Origin: Actinoallomurus bryophytorum
GTDB lineage: Bacteria; Actinomycetota; Actinomycetes; Streptosporangiales; Streptosporangiaceae
Reading direction: 5' to 3'
Length of the DNA: 64,000 bases
NCBI RefSeq assembly: GCF_006716425.1
Contig: NZ_VFOZ01000001.1
Span: 5,952,001-6,016,000, forward strand
Positions 17,570 to 25,655 of this stretch are shown piece after piece. The translations under genes were made by a program, and so were the position numbers. Each line of letters starts with the position of its first letter. The first letter of the stretch is position 1. A model generated the notes under the pieces. It did no database searches and was not told where the DNA came from. It saw nothing but the letters and a program-made list of their open reading frames with translations.

Positions 17570-19183
17570 ATGGGTCCCGGAAAGTGGAAGAGACGCCGGT
17601 CGACGATGATCGCCGCGTCTTTGGTGGCGGCCGGTTCGCTGGCCCTCGCGAGCTGCGGAGACGGTGCGACCGGGGCGACCGCCCTGACCGCCGCCGACTC
17701 GCCGGCTCGTACGGGCACGCCGATCAAGCACGTCGTCGTGCTGTTCGACGAGAACATCTCCTTCGACCACTATTTCGGCACCTACCCGAAGGCGGCCAAC
17801 ACCGACGGGACGAAGTTCACCGCCAAGAGGCACACCCCCAAGGTGAACGGGCTGAGCAAGAAGCTGCTCACCAAGAATCCGAACCAGTACGACCCCGTAC
17901 GGCTGACCCACGAGCAGGCGCTGACCTGCGACCAGGACCACACGTACGGGAAGGAGCAGCTGGCGGTCAACGGCGGCAAGATGGACAAGTTCGTCGAGAA
18001 CACCGAGAAGGACACGTGCACCGGCCAGCCGATCCTGTTCGGTGAGCCGGGCCTGGTGATGGACTACTACGACGGCAACACCGTCACCGGCATGTGGAAC
18101 TACGCGCAGAACTACGCGATGAGCGACAACAACTGGGACACGGTCTTCGGCCCGTCGTCGCCCGGCGCGATCGACCTCATCTCGGGCAACACCCACGGCA
18201 TCTACGCCGTCGACCCGGTCACGCACGCCAAGGTCACCGACCCCTACGTCGCGCAGTCGCCGGACGAGGACGGCGTCGGCACGATGATCAACGACCCGGA
18301 CCCGGCGTTCGACGACTGCTCCGACGCCAACCACACGTCCAAGAACAACCTCGGCGTGATGACCGGCCGGAACATCGGTGACCTGCTCAACCGGAAGAAG
18401 GTCACCTGGGGCTGGTTCCAGGGCGGCTTCCGGCCGACCGGCTCGGGAGGTGGCTACGCCGTGTGCGGCGCCACCCACCCGAACGTCGGCGGGATCCCCG
18501 CGGTCGACTACAGCCCGCACCACGAGCCCTTCCAGTACTACAAGTCGACGGCGAACGAGAAGCACCTGCCGCCGTCGTCGCCCGCCGCGATCGGCCGTAC
18601 CGACCAGGCCAACCACCAGTACGACCTGACCGACTTCGACGCCTCGCTCAAGGCCGGCAGCATGCCCGCGGTGAGCTTCCTGAAGGCGCCGCAGTACCAG
18701 GACGGGCACGCGGGCTACTCCGACCCGCTGGACGAGCAGCAGTTCGTCGTCAGCACGATCAACAAGATCCAGCAGTCGCCGGAGTGGAAGTCGACCGCGA
18801 TCTTCATCGCCTACGACGACTCCGACGGCTGGTACGACCACGTCGCACCGAAGGTCACCAACGGTTCGGCCGACGCCTCACAGGACACGGCGCTCTGCAG
18901 CAAGGTGCACGCCGCGGGTGGCTACCAGGACCGCTGCGGGCCCAGCCAGCGCCTGCCGCTCCTGGCGATCTCGCCGTACTCCAGGGTCAACCACGTCGAC
19001 CACTCGTACGCCGAGCAGACGTCGGTGCTGAGGTTCATCGAGGACAACTGGGGAGCCGGCCGCATCGGCGACTCTTCCATGGACGCGCGTGCCCGTGGAG
19101 TCGGCGGCCTGTTCGACTTCTGGCACCCGAGGGCACGCAAGCTGACCCTCGACCCGAAGACCGGAGCGCCGGTCTCCGGCTGA
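17570..19183 (+). CDS. Secreted phosphoesterase (phospholipase C / acid phosphatase family), copy 2
   Basis: This 537-residue paralogue of the preceding gene has the same plan: GKWKRRRSTMI, lipobox LALASCG, DENISFDHYFGTYP and AYDDSDGWYDHVAP. Most of the protein is identical between the copies, with differences in the signal region, some loops (DAGVVSSADKKG versus DPYVAQSPDEDG) and the C-terminal 40 residues. This indicates a tandem duplication with some divergence. An AGGAGG site precedes the ATG. The gene ends in a very stable bidirectional hairpin shared with glpD. Confidence 0.9.
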   Translation: MGPGKWKRRRSTMIAASLVAAGSLALASCGDGATGATALTAADSPARTGTPIKHVVVLFDENISFDHYFGTYPKAANTDGTKFTAKRHTPKVNGLSKKLLTKNPNQYDPVRLTHEQALTCDQDHTYGKEQLAVNGGKMDKFVENTEKDTCTGQPILFGEPGLVMDYYDGNTVTGMWNYAQNYAMSDNNWDTVFGPSSPGAIDLISGNTHGIYAVDPVTHAKVTDPYVAQSPDEDGVGTMINDPDPAFDDCSDANHTSKNNLGVMTGRNIGDLLNRKKVTWGWFQGGFRPTGSGGGYAVCGATHPNVGGIPAVDYSPHHEPFQYYKSTANEKHLPPSSPAAIGRTDQANHQYDLTDFDASLKAGSMPAVSFLKAPQYQDGHAGYSDPLDEQQFVVSTINKIQQSPEWKSTAIFIAYDDSDGWYDHVAPKVTNGSADASQDTALCSKVHAAGGYQDRCGPSQRLPLLAISPYSRVNHVDHSYAEQTSVLRFIEDNWGAGRIGDSSMDARARGVGGLFDFWHPRARKLTLDPKTGAPVSG

Positions 19184-19194
19184 CGTCCGGACCC

Positions 19195-19230
19195 GGTGAC
19201 GGCGGCCCCGTGAGCGGGGCCGCCGTCACC
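19195..19230. terminator. Bidirectional terminator, 16-bp perfect stem
   Basis: GGTGACGGCGGCCCCG and CGGGGCCGCCGTCACC pair perfectly around a TGAG loop. The hairpin lies between convergent genes and includes the glpD stop codon (19226-19228) in its 3' arm. It lacks a U-tract on either side, but its stability and place fit a shared terminator. Confidence 0.7.
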
Positions 19231-20809
19231 GGTGCAGCGAGGCCGACGTGAGGGCCCGGCGTGCGGCGGGGAGTGCCGCCTCGCGGTCGGACGTGATCAG
19301 GCCGACCCGCGTGCGCCGGTCCAGGAGGTCGCCCTCGTCCAGTGCGCCCTCGTGGCGGACCGCCCAGGCCAGCTCCGCGCCGATGGTGGCCGAGCCCGGG
19401 GCCACCGGCTCCAGTAGCGACGGGTCCTCCGTCGCGAGGGCCATGACGTCGCGGGCCTCCGCCCCGTACCTGCGTACGAGATGGGCCGGTGCGACGAGCC
19501 GGGCCAGGTCCTGGGCGGGGCCGGCGCCGATGAGCGGCAGCCGCGCGGTACGGCAGGGCCCCGCGGTCAGGCCGCGGCCCTCCAGCACGGCGTCGACCGC
19601 GTCCTGTGCCATCCGGCGGTACGTCGTGAGCTTGCCGCCGACGATCGTCACGACACCGTTCTCCGAGGTCAGCACGGCGTGCTTGCGGGACAGGTCCGCG
19701 GTGCTGCCCGTCGCCCCGTACAGCAGCGGGCGCAGTCCCGCGTACGCGCCGGCCACGTCCGCACGGCGCAACGGCACGTCGAGCGCGGAGTCGAGCAGGT
19801 CCAGCAGGAACCCGATCTCCGCCTCCGACGGCTGGGGCACGTCCGGAATGGGGCCGTCGGCGTCCTCGTCCGTCAGCCCGACGTAGATCCGGCCGTCCTC
19901 CTGCGGGAGCACCAGCGCGAAGTGGCCCGGCGCGCCGGGGACCGGCAGGTGCAGTCCGGCGGAGAGGCCGCCCAGGCTCGCGGCCCGCAGCACGAGGTGG
20001 GTGCCGCGCGAGGGCCGCAGCCGTACGCCGTCGGCGAGGCCGCCCGCCCACACGCCCGCCGCGTTGACCACGGCACGTGCGCGCAGGAAGAACTCCGTGC
20101 CAATCAGCTCGTCGCGCACCTCCGCGCCCTCGCCGGTCAGCTTGAGAGCGCGGCAGCGCGTGAGGACACGGGCGCCGTGCGCCGCGGCGGTACGCGCGAT
20201 CGCGGTGACCAGGCGCGCGTCGTCGACGAGCTGGCCGTCCCAGGACAGCAGCCCGCCGCGCAGCCCGTACGACCGCAGAGCGGGGGCCAGCCGCAGGGTC
20301 TCCACCGCGGTCAGCCGGCGTGGCCGGGGGAGCGCCGCCTGGTGGGTGCGCGCGGTCATCCGCAGCACGTCGCCGGCCTTGATGCCGGCCCGCGCGATCG
20401 TCTCCGCCGGACCGGAGACCTGTGCGGTCAGCGGCAGGATGAACGGCAGCGCGCGCACGAGGTGCGGGGCGGTCCGCTCCATGAGGGCACCGCGCTCGAC
20501 CGCGCTCTCGTACGCGATGCCGAGCTGGCCGGACGCGAGGTACCGCAGCCCGCCGTGGATCAGCTTGGAGCTCCACCGGGACGTGCCGAAGGCGAGGTCG
20601 TGCGCGTCGATCGCGGCGACGGACAGGCCGCGCGTCGCGGCGTCCAGGGCGACACCCGCGCCGGTCGCGCCGAGCCCGACGACGAGGACGTCGACCTCCG
20701 CGCCGCCGGAGACTTCGGCCAGCTCACGTGCGCGCCGCGCGGCGTTCAGCGAGGACTCGGGAGAGGCGGGCAGTGGTGCCGCGTCGGGCGGCCGGTGATG
20801 ACGGTTCAT
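19226..20809 (-). CDS. glpD: Glycerol-3-phosphate dehydrogenase/oxidase GlpD
   Basis: This 527-residue FAD enzyme oxidises sn-glycerol-3-phosphate to dihydroxyacetone phosphate at the membrane. The FAD-binding Rossmann motif DVLVVGLGATGAGVALDAATRG and the family signature FGTSRWSSKLIHGGLRYL are near residues 40-95. IVGGKLTTYRRMAQDAV is the C-terminal FAD contact, followed by the GlpD C-terminal helical domain. The start overlaps the stop of the upstream TetR gene (ATGA), so the regulator and glpD form one operon. Function in glycerol catabolism or lipid precursor balance is expected. Confidence 0.93.
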   Translation of the reverse strand: MNRHHRPPDAAPLPASPESSLNAARRARELAEVSGGAEVDVLVVGLGATGAGVALDAATRGLSVAAIDAHDLAFGTSRWSSKLIHGGLRYLASGQLGIAYESAVERGALMERTAPHLVRALPFILPLTAQVSGPAETIARAGIKAGDVLRMTARTHQAALPRPRRLTAVETLRLAPALRSYGLRGGLLSWDGQLVDDARLVTAIARTAAAHGARVLTRCRALKLTGEGAEVRDELIGTEFFLRARAVVNAAGVWAGGLADGVRLRPSRGTHLVLRAASLGGLSAGLHLPVPGAPGHFALVLPQEDGRIYVGLTDEDADGPIPDVPQPSEAEIGFLLDLLDSALDVPLRRADVAGAYAGLRPLLYGATGSTADLSRKHAVLTSENGVVTIVGGKLTTYRRMAQDAVDAVLEGRGLTAGPCRTARLPLIGAGPAQDLARLVAPAHLVRRYGAEARDVMALATEDPSLLEPVAPGSATIGAELAWAVRHEGALDEGDLLDRRTRVGLITSDREAALPAARRALTSASLHR

Positions 20810-21390
20810 GGAGTGAGGTACCTCTCGAGAATCCGCCGCAGCTCCTCGTCGAAGGCGGCCGCGGACAGCGCCGGGTCGTCGCCGGTCATGATGTGGCCGG
20901 ACATGGCGAATGACTGGAGAATGAGCAGGACCGAACGCGCCTGCCGCGCCGGGTGGCCCTTGCGGACGCTGCCGTCCCGGTGGCCCGCCCGCAGCGTGCC
21001 CTCGAGGGCGCGCAGCATGGCGTCCTGGCTCGTGCCCCGCCGTTCGAGGATGTAGGGGAGGAGCACGTCGGGATCGACTTCGAGGATCTTGTGGAAGAGC
21101 GGGTGCGCGCGCAGCGCGGCCACGCCGGCGACCAGCGCGGCGACGGCCTGGGGCCGTACGGGGGAGCCGTCCTCCGGGGGCGCGACGCGTGCGACGACGT
21201 CGGCCCACTCGCGCGTCATCAGGTCGGCGACCAGTGTCTGCACGTCCGGCCACCGCCGGTAGATGGTCATCCGCGACACTCCGGCGCGGCGCGCGACGTC
21301 GGTGAGTGTCGTACGGCGGACGCCCACCGCGAGCACGCAGTCGCGGGTCGCATCGAGGACCGCGTCCTTCTTGTGACGAATCGACGTCAT
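20806..21390 (-). CDS. TetR-family regulator of the glpD / alkyl-DHAP synthase locus
   Basis: This 194-residue TetR-type repressor has an N-terminal helix-turn-helix (TLTDVARRAGVSRMTIYRRWPD, about residues 28-49) and a C-terminal ligand-binding helical domain. It is the first gene of the minus-strand operon with glpD and diverges by 35 bp from the FAD-linked oxidase gene. A partial palindrome in that short gap is the likely operator, so it probably represses both directions. The ligand is unknown; a glycerolipid intermediate or acyl compound would fit the neighbours. Confidence 0.9.
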   Translation of the reverse strand: MTSIRHKKDAVLDATRDCVLAVGVRRTTLTDVARRAGVSRMTIYRRWPDVQTLVADLMTREWADVVARVAPPEDGSPVRPQAVAALVAGVAALRAHPLFHKILEVDPDVLLPYILERRGTSQDAMLRALEGTLRAGHRDGSVRKGHPARQARSVLLILQSFAMSGHIMTGDDPALSAAAFDEELRRILERYLTP

Positions 21391-21392
21391 AT

Positions 21393-21405
21393 GTCACAGT
21401 GTAAC
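21393..21405. promoter_or_regulatory. Candidate TetR operator
   Basis: GTCACAGTGTAAC fits the degenerate palindrome GTyACAsTGTrAC within the 35-bp gap between the divergent TetR and oxidase starts. Any regulator bound here would cover both promoters. The match is by symmetry only. Confidence 0.5.
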
Positions 21406-21425
21406 TCTGCTGAGAGGGGGTAGCC

Positions 21426-23006
21426 ATGCCCATCGTGGACATGTTGTGGAGCGGCTGGGGTGACCCGGAGCGTGCCGAGCGTCTGCCGGCCGCCGTCACC
21501 GGCCTCCTGCGCGAGCTGCTCGGCGTGCACGCGGAGCCGGCCCCGCCGGTGAAGCTCGCCGAGATCGAGCCGCCCACGGCCAGGCCCGTCGCCGGGATCC
21601 TCGCGGAGGTGGTCGGCGAGGAGCAGGTGCGCACCGACGCCGAGAGCCGGATCCGCCACACCCGCGGAAAGTCGACGCCCGACCTGCTGCGCCTGCGCGC
21701 CGGTGACGCGAGCACCGCGCCCGACGCGGTCGTGCTGCCCGGCTCCCACGAGGAGGTCGCCGAGGTTCTGTCCCGCTGCGCCGCACACCGGATCGCGGTC
21801 GTGCCGTTCGGCGGAGGCACCTCGGTCGTCGGCGGGCTCACGCCGGAGGCCGGCGACTTCACCGGGGTGATCGCGCTCGACCTGCGGCGGCTGGACCGCC
21901 TGGTGAGCGTCGACACCATCTCGCGTACGGCCACCCTGCAGACCGGCATGCGCGCGCCACGCGCCGAGGAGCTGCTGAACGAGCAGGGGTACACCCTCGG
22001 CCACTTCCCGCAGTCGTTCGAGTGGGCGAGCATCGGCGGCTTCGCCGCGGCCCGGTCCGCCGGGCAGGCGTCCGCCGGATACGGCCGCTTCGACGAGATG
22101 GTCCTCGGCCTCACACTCGCCACCCCGCGCGGCACGATAGAGGCCGGCCGGTCGCCACGGTCGGCGGCCGGTCCCGACCTGCGCCAGCTGGTGCTCGGCT
22201 CCGAAGGGGCCTTCGGCGTCATCACGGACGTGACCGTACGGATCCGCCCGCTGCCGGAGACCCACGCGTACGAGGGGTGGCTGTTCCCGTCCCTGTCCGA
22301 GGGGGTCACCGCCGTACGGGCGCTCGCCCAGGACGGTCCGCTGCCGACGGTGCTGCGGCTGTCCGACGAGACCGAGACGATGATCGGGCTGGCCCGCCCC
22401 GCCGAGCTGGGCGCGCACCAGGGCGGCGGTGGCTGCCTGGCCGTCTGCGGCTACGACGGCACGGCCGCCGAGGTCGCCGAGCGGCAGGCGAAGGTCCGCG
22501 CCGTGCTGGAGTCGCTCGGTGGCGTCCACCAGGGCGAGGAGCCCGGCCGGAGCTGGCTGCACGGCCGCTTCGCGGCACCGTACCTGCGTGACGGCCTGCT
22601 CGACGTCGGGGTGTTCGTCGACACACTGGAGACCGCGGGGTTCTGGTCGAACCTGTCCCGCCTGTACGACGCCGTACGGCTCACGCTCGCTCACGAGCTG
22701 TCGTCCTCCGTCGTCATGTGCCACGTGTCCCACGTGTACCCCTCAGGGGCCTCGCTGTACTTCACGGTCGTCACCGCCCAGGGCGAGGACCCCGTCGAAC
22801 GCTGGCGGCGCGCCAAGGCGGCGGTCAGCGACGCGATCATCGAGGCCGGTGGCACGATCAGCCACCACCACGGCGTCGGCGTCGACCACCGCGACTGGTT
22901 CGCACGGGAGGCCGGCTCGCTCGGCGTCGAGGCGCTGCGCGCCGTGAAGGACCGGCTGGACCCCGATGGGATCATGAACCCCGGCGTCCTCCTTCCCCGG
23001 AGCTGA
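21426..23006 (+). CDS. FAD-linked oxidase, alkyldihydroxyacetonephosphate synthase-like
   Basis: This 526-residue FAD_binding_4 protein resembles alkyl-DHAP synthase (AGPS), which swaps the acyl chain of acyl-DHAP for a fatty alcohol to make ether lipids. The PP-loop VVPFGGGTSVVGGL (near residue 135), the FAD contact SFEWASIGGFAAARSAGQ, the SEGAFGVITDV segment and the C-terminal ISHHHGVGVDHRDW are all present. The last segment holds the active-site His of AGPS. Neighbouring glpD and a DAG kinase support a glycerolipid role. A D-lactate or glycolate-type oxidase is an alternative, but HHHGVG favours AGPS. Confidence 0.85.
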   Translation: MPIVDMLWSGWGDPERAERLPAAVTGLLRELLGVHAEPAPPVKLAEIEPPTARPVAGILAEVVGEEQVRTDAESRIRHTRGKSTPDLLRLRAGDASTAPDAVVLPGSHEEVAEVLSRCAAHRIAVVPFGGGTSVVGGLTPEAGDFTGVIALDLRRLDRLVSVDTISRTATLQTGMRAPRAEELLNEQGYTLGHFPQSFEWASIGGFAAARSAGQASAGYGRFDEMVLGLTLATPRGTIEAGRSPRSAAGPDLRQLVLGSEGAFGVITDVTVRIRPLPETHAYEGWLFPSLSEGVTAVRALAQDGPLPTVLRLSDETETMIGLARPAELGAHQGGGGCLAVCGYDGTAAEVAERQAKVRAVLESLGGVHQGEEPGRSWLHGRFAAPYLRDGLLDVGVFVDTLETAGFWSNLSRLYDAVRLTLAHELSSSVVMCHVSHVYPSGASLYFTVVTAQGEDPVERWRRAKAAVSDAIIEAGGTISHHHGVGVDHRDWFAREAGSLGVEALRAVKDRLDPDGIMNPGVLLPRS

Positions 23007-23085
23007 GGCGCCGCCGGGACCACGGAACCCGTACGATCCGCAGAGGCCCGCTCGCCCGGCGCGGGCCTTCGGACAGGAGATCGAC

Positions 23086-23967
23086 ATGCGATCGTTCACC
23101 GCCGTGGTGAACCCGGCCGCGGGCAGTGACCCGTCCGCCCGACTGATCCCGGTCGCACGGTGGCTGCGCGAAGCGGGCGCCGAGGTGGCCGTGGAGTACA
23201 GCCGCAGCCTCGAACACGCGGGCGACCTGGCCCGCGAGGCCGCGAAGAAGGGCCACGTCGTGATCGCGGCGGGCGGTGACGGCATGGTCGGCGGACTCGC
23301 CGGTGCGCTCGCGGGCACCGACGCGGTCCTGGGCATCCTGCCCGCGGGGCGGGGCAACGACTTCGCCCGCCAGCTCGGGCTGCCGGAGGAGCCGGAACGC
23401 CTCGCCGAGCTGCTGCTGTCCGCCGAGCCCAAGGTGATCGACGCGATCGAGGTCGAGTCCGAGGACGGCACCAAGAACATCGTGGTGGGCAGCGTGTACG
23501 GCGGCGTCGACTCGGTGGCCAACGTCCATATCAACCGGCTGACGCGGTTGCCGGGGTCGCTCGCGTACTACCTCGGCCCGCTGCGCGCGATCGCCACCTG
23601 GCGCCCGGTGTCCTACCGCATCACGGTCGACGGCGAGACGCGGGACGAGCGCGGGTACACCGTCGTCACGGCCAACTCCGGGTTCTACGGGTACGGCCTG
23701 CACGTCGCGCCGGACGCCGCGGTGGACGACGGGCTGCTCGACGTCGTCATCATCCGGCACGGGCCCAGGCGGCGCTTCTTCGCCGTCATGCGGGAGCTCC
23801 CGCACGGCACTCACGTCAGCCGCCCGGAGATCGAGGTGCTGCGCGGGCGCGAGATCCGCGTCGAGGCCGACCGGGAGATCCCCTTCGGCGGTGACGGCGA
23901 GCTGCTCGGCACGCTCCCCGCGACGATCCGCGTGCTCCCCGGCGCGCTCCGGGTGATCGCCTCCTGA
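23086..23967 (+). CDS. Diacylglycerol kinase family lipid kinase (DagK/YegS)
   Basis: This 293-residue cytosolic kinase of the DAGK catalytic family has VVNPAAG at the N-terminus, the nucleotide motif AAGGDGMVGG (residues 61-70) and LGILPAGRGNDFARQLG, which is the phosphate-binding loop region. The C-terminal beta-sandwich ends DREIPFGGDGELLGTLPA. It phosphorylates diacylglycerol or a related lipid. It lies 79 nt after the AGPS-like gene in the same direction and may be co-transcribed. Confidence 0.9.
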   Translation: MRSFTAVVNPAAGSDPSARLIPVARWLREAGAEVAVEYSRSLEHAGDLAREAAKKGHVVIAAGGDGMVGGLAGALAGTDAVLGILPAGRGNDFARQLGLPEEPERLAELLLSAEPKVIDAIEVESEDGTKNIVVGSVYGGVDSVANVHINRLTRLPGSLAYYLGPLRAIATWRPVSYRITVDGETRDERGYTVVTANSGFYGYGLHVAPDAAVDDGLLDVVIIRHGPRRRFFAVMRELPHGTHVSRPEIEVLRGREIRVEADREIPFGGDGELLGTLPATIRVLPGALRVIAS

Positions 23968-24047
23968 AGCTTGCCCCGCGCTTTGCCGCAGGCTGAGGCG
24001 CCGGTGGATACGTTGCGGGTGCGATCAGTGATTCGGGGGCGTCCACT

Positions 24048-24737
24048 GTGAAACACGCGCTCGCCGTGGTGGCCGGCATCGTCGTGGGGCTGCCGGTGAT
24101 GGCGGCACTCGCGTCCGCGAACGGGCACACCAGGGGTGGCCTGCCGGACCGGTACGTGCCCATCGCGCAGCACCGCCTCCGCACCGGTTACGCCGCGATC
24201 AGGACATCGGTGCGCACTCCACGGCCGAAGACGGTCCGGCGGTCGCGCGTGCTGGTCTCGACCTCGCCGTACTCGCACACGCCGTCGCCTTCCGCCTCCT
24301 CTGAGCCCGCCATGCCGTCCGCCGCCCGGCCCGGCCGGCCCGGCCGGTACGCCGAGCCGGCCGCCGGCCTGAGCGTCACCATCGACGCCCCGCGCACCGT
24401 CCGGCCCGGCGGCACGTACACGTACCGGATCAGGCTCGCCAACCGCGGGCGGGGCACGCCGGGAGAGATCACCGTGCGCAACACGCTGCCGTCCGGGGTC
24501 GTACGGACGGGCACGTCGCTGCCCGGCGGTGCCGGTGGGTACGCCGGCGGCCGTGACACCACGCTCGTCATGCCGCGGCTCGCCCCGGGCAGGTCCGCGA
24601 CCGCGAGGTTCGCCGTACGGGTCCGGCGGAACGCCCATGGGGAGCTGGTCGCGCGCAGCCGGATCGCCTCCATCGACGGTGCCCGCGTCCGGCGAGAGGG
24701 CGGGAACGTCGCGAAGGTGGCCACCCGGGTGCGGTGA
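24048..24737 (+). CDS. Secreted DUF11-type beta-sandwich protein
   Basis: This 229-residue protein has an N-terminal signal segment (ALAVVAGIVVGLPVMAALASA), a Pro/Ser/Thr-rich linker (residues 50-105) and one DUF11-like immunoglobulin-fold domain near residues 108-225, seen in TYTYRIRLANRGRG and NTLPSGV. Such domains are cell-surface spacers or adhesion modules. There is no sortase motif or C-terminal membrane anchor, so it is probably released or wall-bound. The start is GTG. Confidence 0.72.
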   Translation: MKHALAVVAGIVVGLPVMAALASANGHTRGGLPDRYVPIAQHRLRTGYAAIRTSVRTPRPKTVRRSRVLVSTSPYSHTPSPSASSEPAMPSAARPGRPGRYAEPAAGLSVTIDAPRTVRPGGTYTYRIRLANRGRGTPGEITVRNTLPSGVVRTGTSLPGGAGGYAGGRDTTLVMPRLAPGRSATARFAVRVRRNAHGELVARSRIASIDGARVRREGGNVAKVATRVR

Positions 24738-24835
24738 GGCTGTTACGTTGCCGTTGTTCCGGCGATCGGCGGAACCGTTCGGCACCTGTGTTTCGTCTCA
24801 ATTGGTGACGACCGAGACACAGGAAGGCAGGGAGC

Positions 24836-25231
24836 ATGCGTACGCTGCTCAACCTCATCTGGCTGATCTTCGCCGGGTTCTGGCTGGCGCTCGGTTACTT
24901 CTTCGCCGGGATCATCTGTTGCGTGCTGATCATCACGATCCCGTTCGGCATCGCGGCGTTCCGCATCGGCGTCTTCGCGCTGTGGCCGTTCGGCCAGACC
25001 ACCGTGCGCCGCGGCGACGCCGGGGTGATGACCGCGGTCGGCAACGTCATCTGGTTCGTCGTCGCGGGGCTGTGGCTGGCCATCGCGCACCTGTTCACCG
25101 GCATCGCTCTGTGCGTAACGATCATCGGGATCCCGCTGGGCCTGGCCAACTTCAAGCTCATCCCCGTGTCGCTGCGGCCGCTGGGCGTCGACATCGTCCC
25201 CACCGGGGACCCGCGGGCCTTCGTGGCGTGA
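24836..25231 (+). CDS. YccF-domain membrane protein
   Basis: This 131-residue integral membrane protein has two YccF repeats, each a hydrophobic hairpin (LIWLIFAGFWLALGYFFAGI and VIWFVVAGLWLAIAHLFTGI) followed by the conserved IGIPxGLANFKL or ITIPFGIAAFRIG segment. YccF proteins are of unknown function. An AAGGCAGGGAG site precedes ATG. It stands alone between unrelated genes. Confidence 0.9.
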   Translation: MRTLLNLIWLIFAGFWLALGYFFAGIICCVLIITIPFGIAAFRIGVFALWPFGQTTVRRGDAGVMTAVGNVIWFVVAGLWLAIAHLFTGIALCVTIIGIPLGLANFKLIPVSLRPLGVDIVPTGDPRAFVA

Positions 25232-25295
25232 CCGAGATCTACGTCTCTCCCGGCAGGACTCGACAGCGGGCGGCGCCGAGGCCAAACTTGCCCCC

Positions 25296-25574
25296 ATGCC
25301 AGGGGCCAATCCACTGCCCAAGCAGGGCGACGTGTTCTTCGACAACCAGCGGCCGGACCGGTCACTGCGGATCAGCAGGCACCCGGACGCCGGCGTCGTG
25401 GTGCTGAGCATCTGGAACGGCGGCGTCTGTCAGGGCACGTTCCAGCTGCCGTGCGACCACGTGGACCTGTTCGTCGAGGCGTTGCGCCACGGCCCGCCGC
25501 CGGCCGCCGTGACCCAGCCCGGCCCCGAGGTGTTCCGCACCGGCGAGTACAACACGCAGCCGACCATCGCCTGA
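25296..25574 (+). CDS. Conserved hypothetical protein
   Basis: This 92-residue protein starts MPGANPLPKQGDVFFDNQ. It contains an alternating hydrophobic pattern (SLRISRHPDAGVVVLSIW) suggesting a small beta fold, and no Cys cluster, signal or membrane segment. No family is recognised. Codon use matches the neighbours and the frame is uninterrupted, so it is probably a real gene. Confidence 0.65.
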   Translation: MPGANPLPKQGDVFFDNQRPDRSLRISRHPDAGVVVLSIWNGGVCQGTFQLPCDHVDLFVEALRHGPPPAAVTQPGPEVFRTGEYNTQPTIA

Positions 25575-25655
25575 CGAGGCTCGCACCGTCCGTGCTTTGC
25601 CTGAAATGGGGCGAACACGGTGCGTCGCCGCTATTGCGGCTGTTACGGTGCGGCC

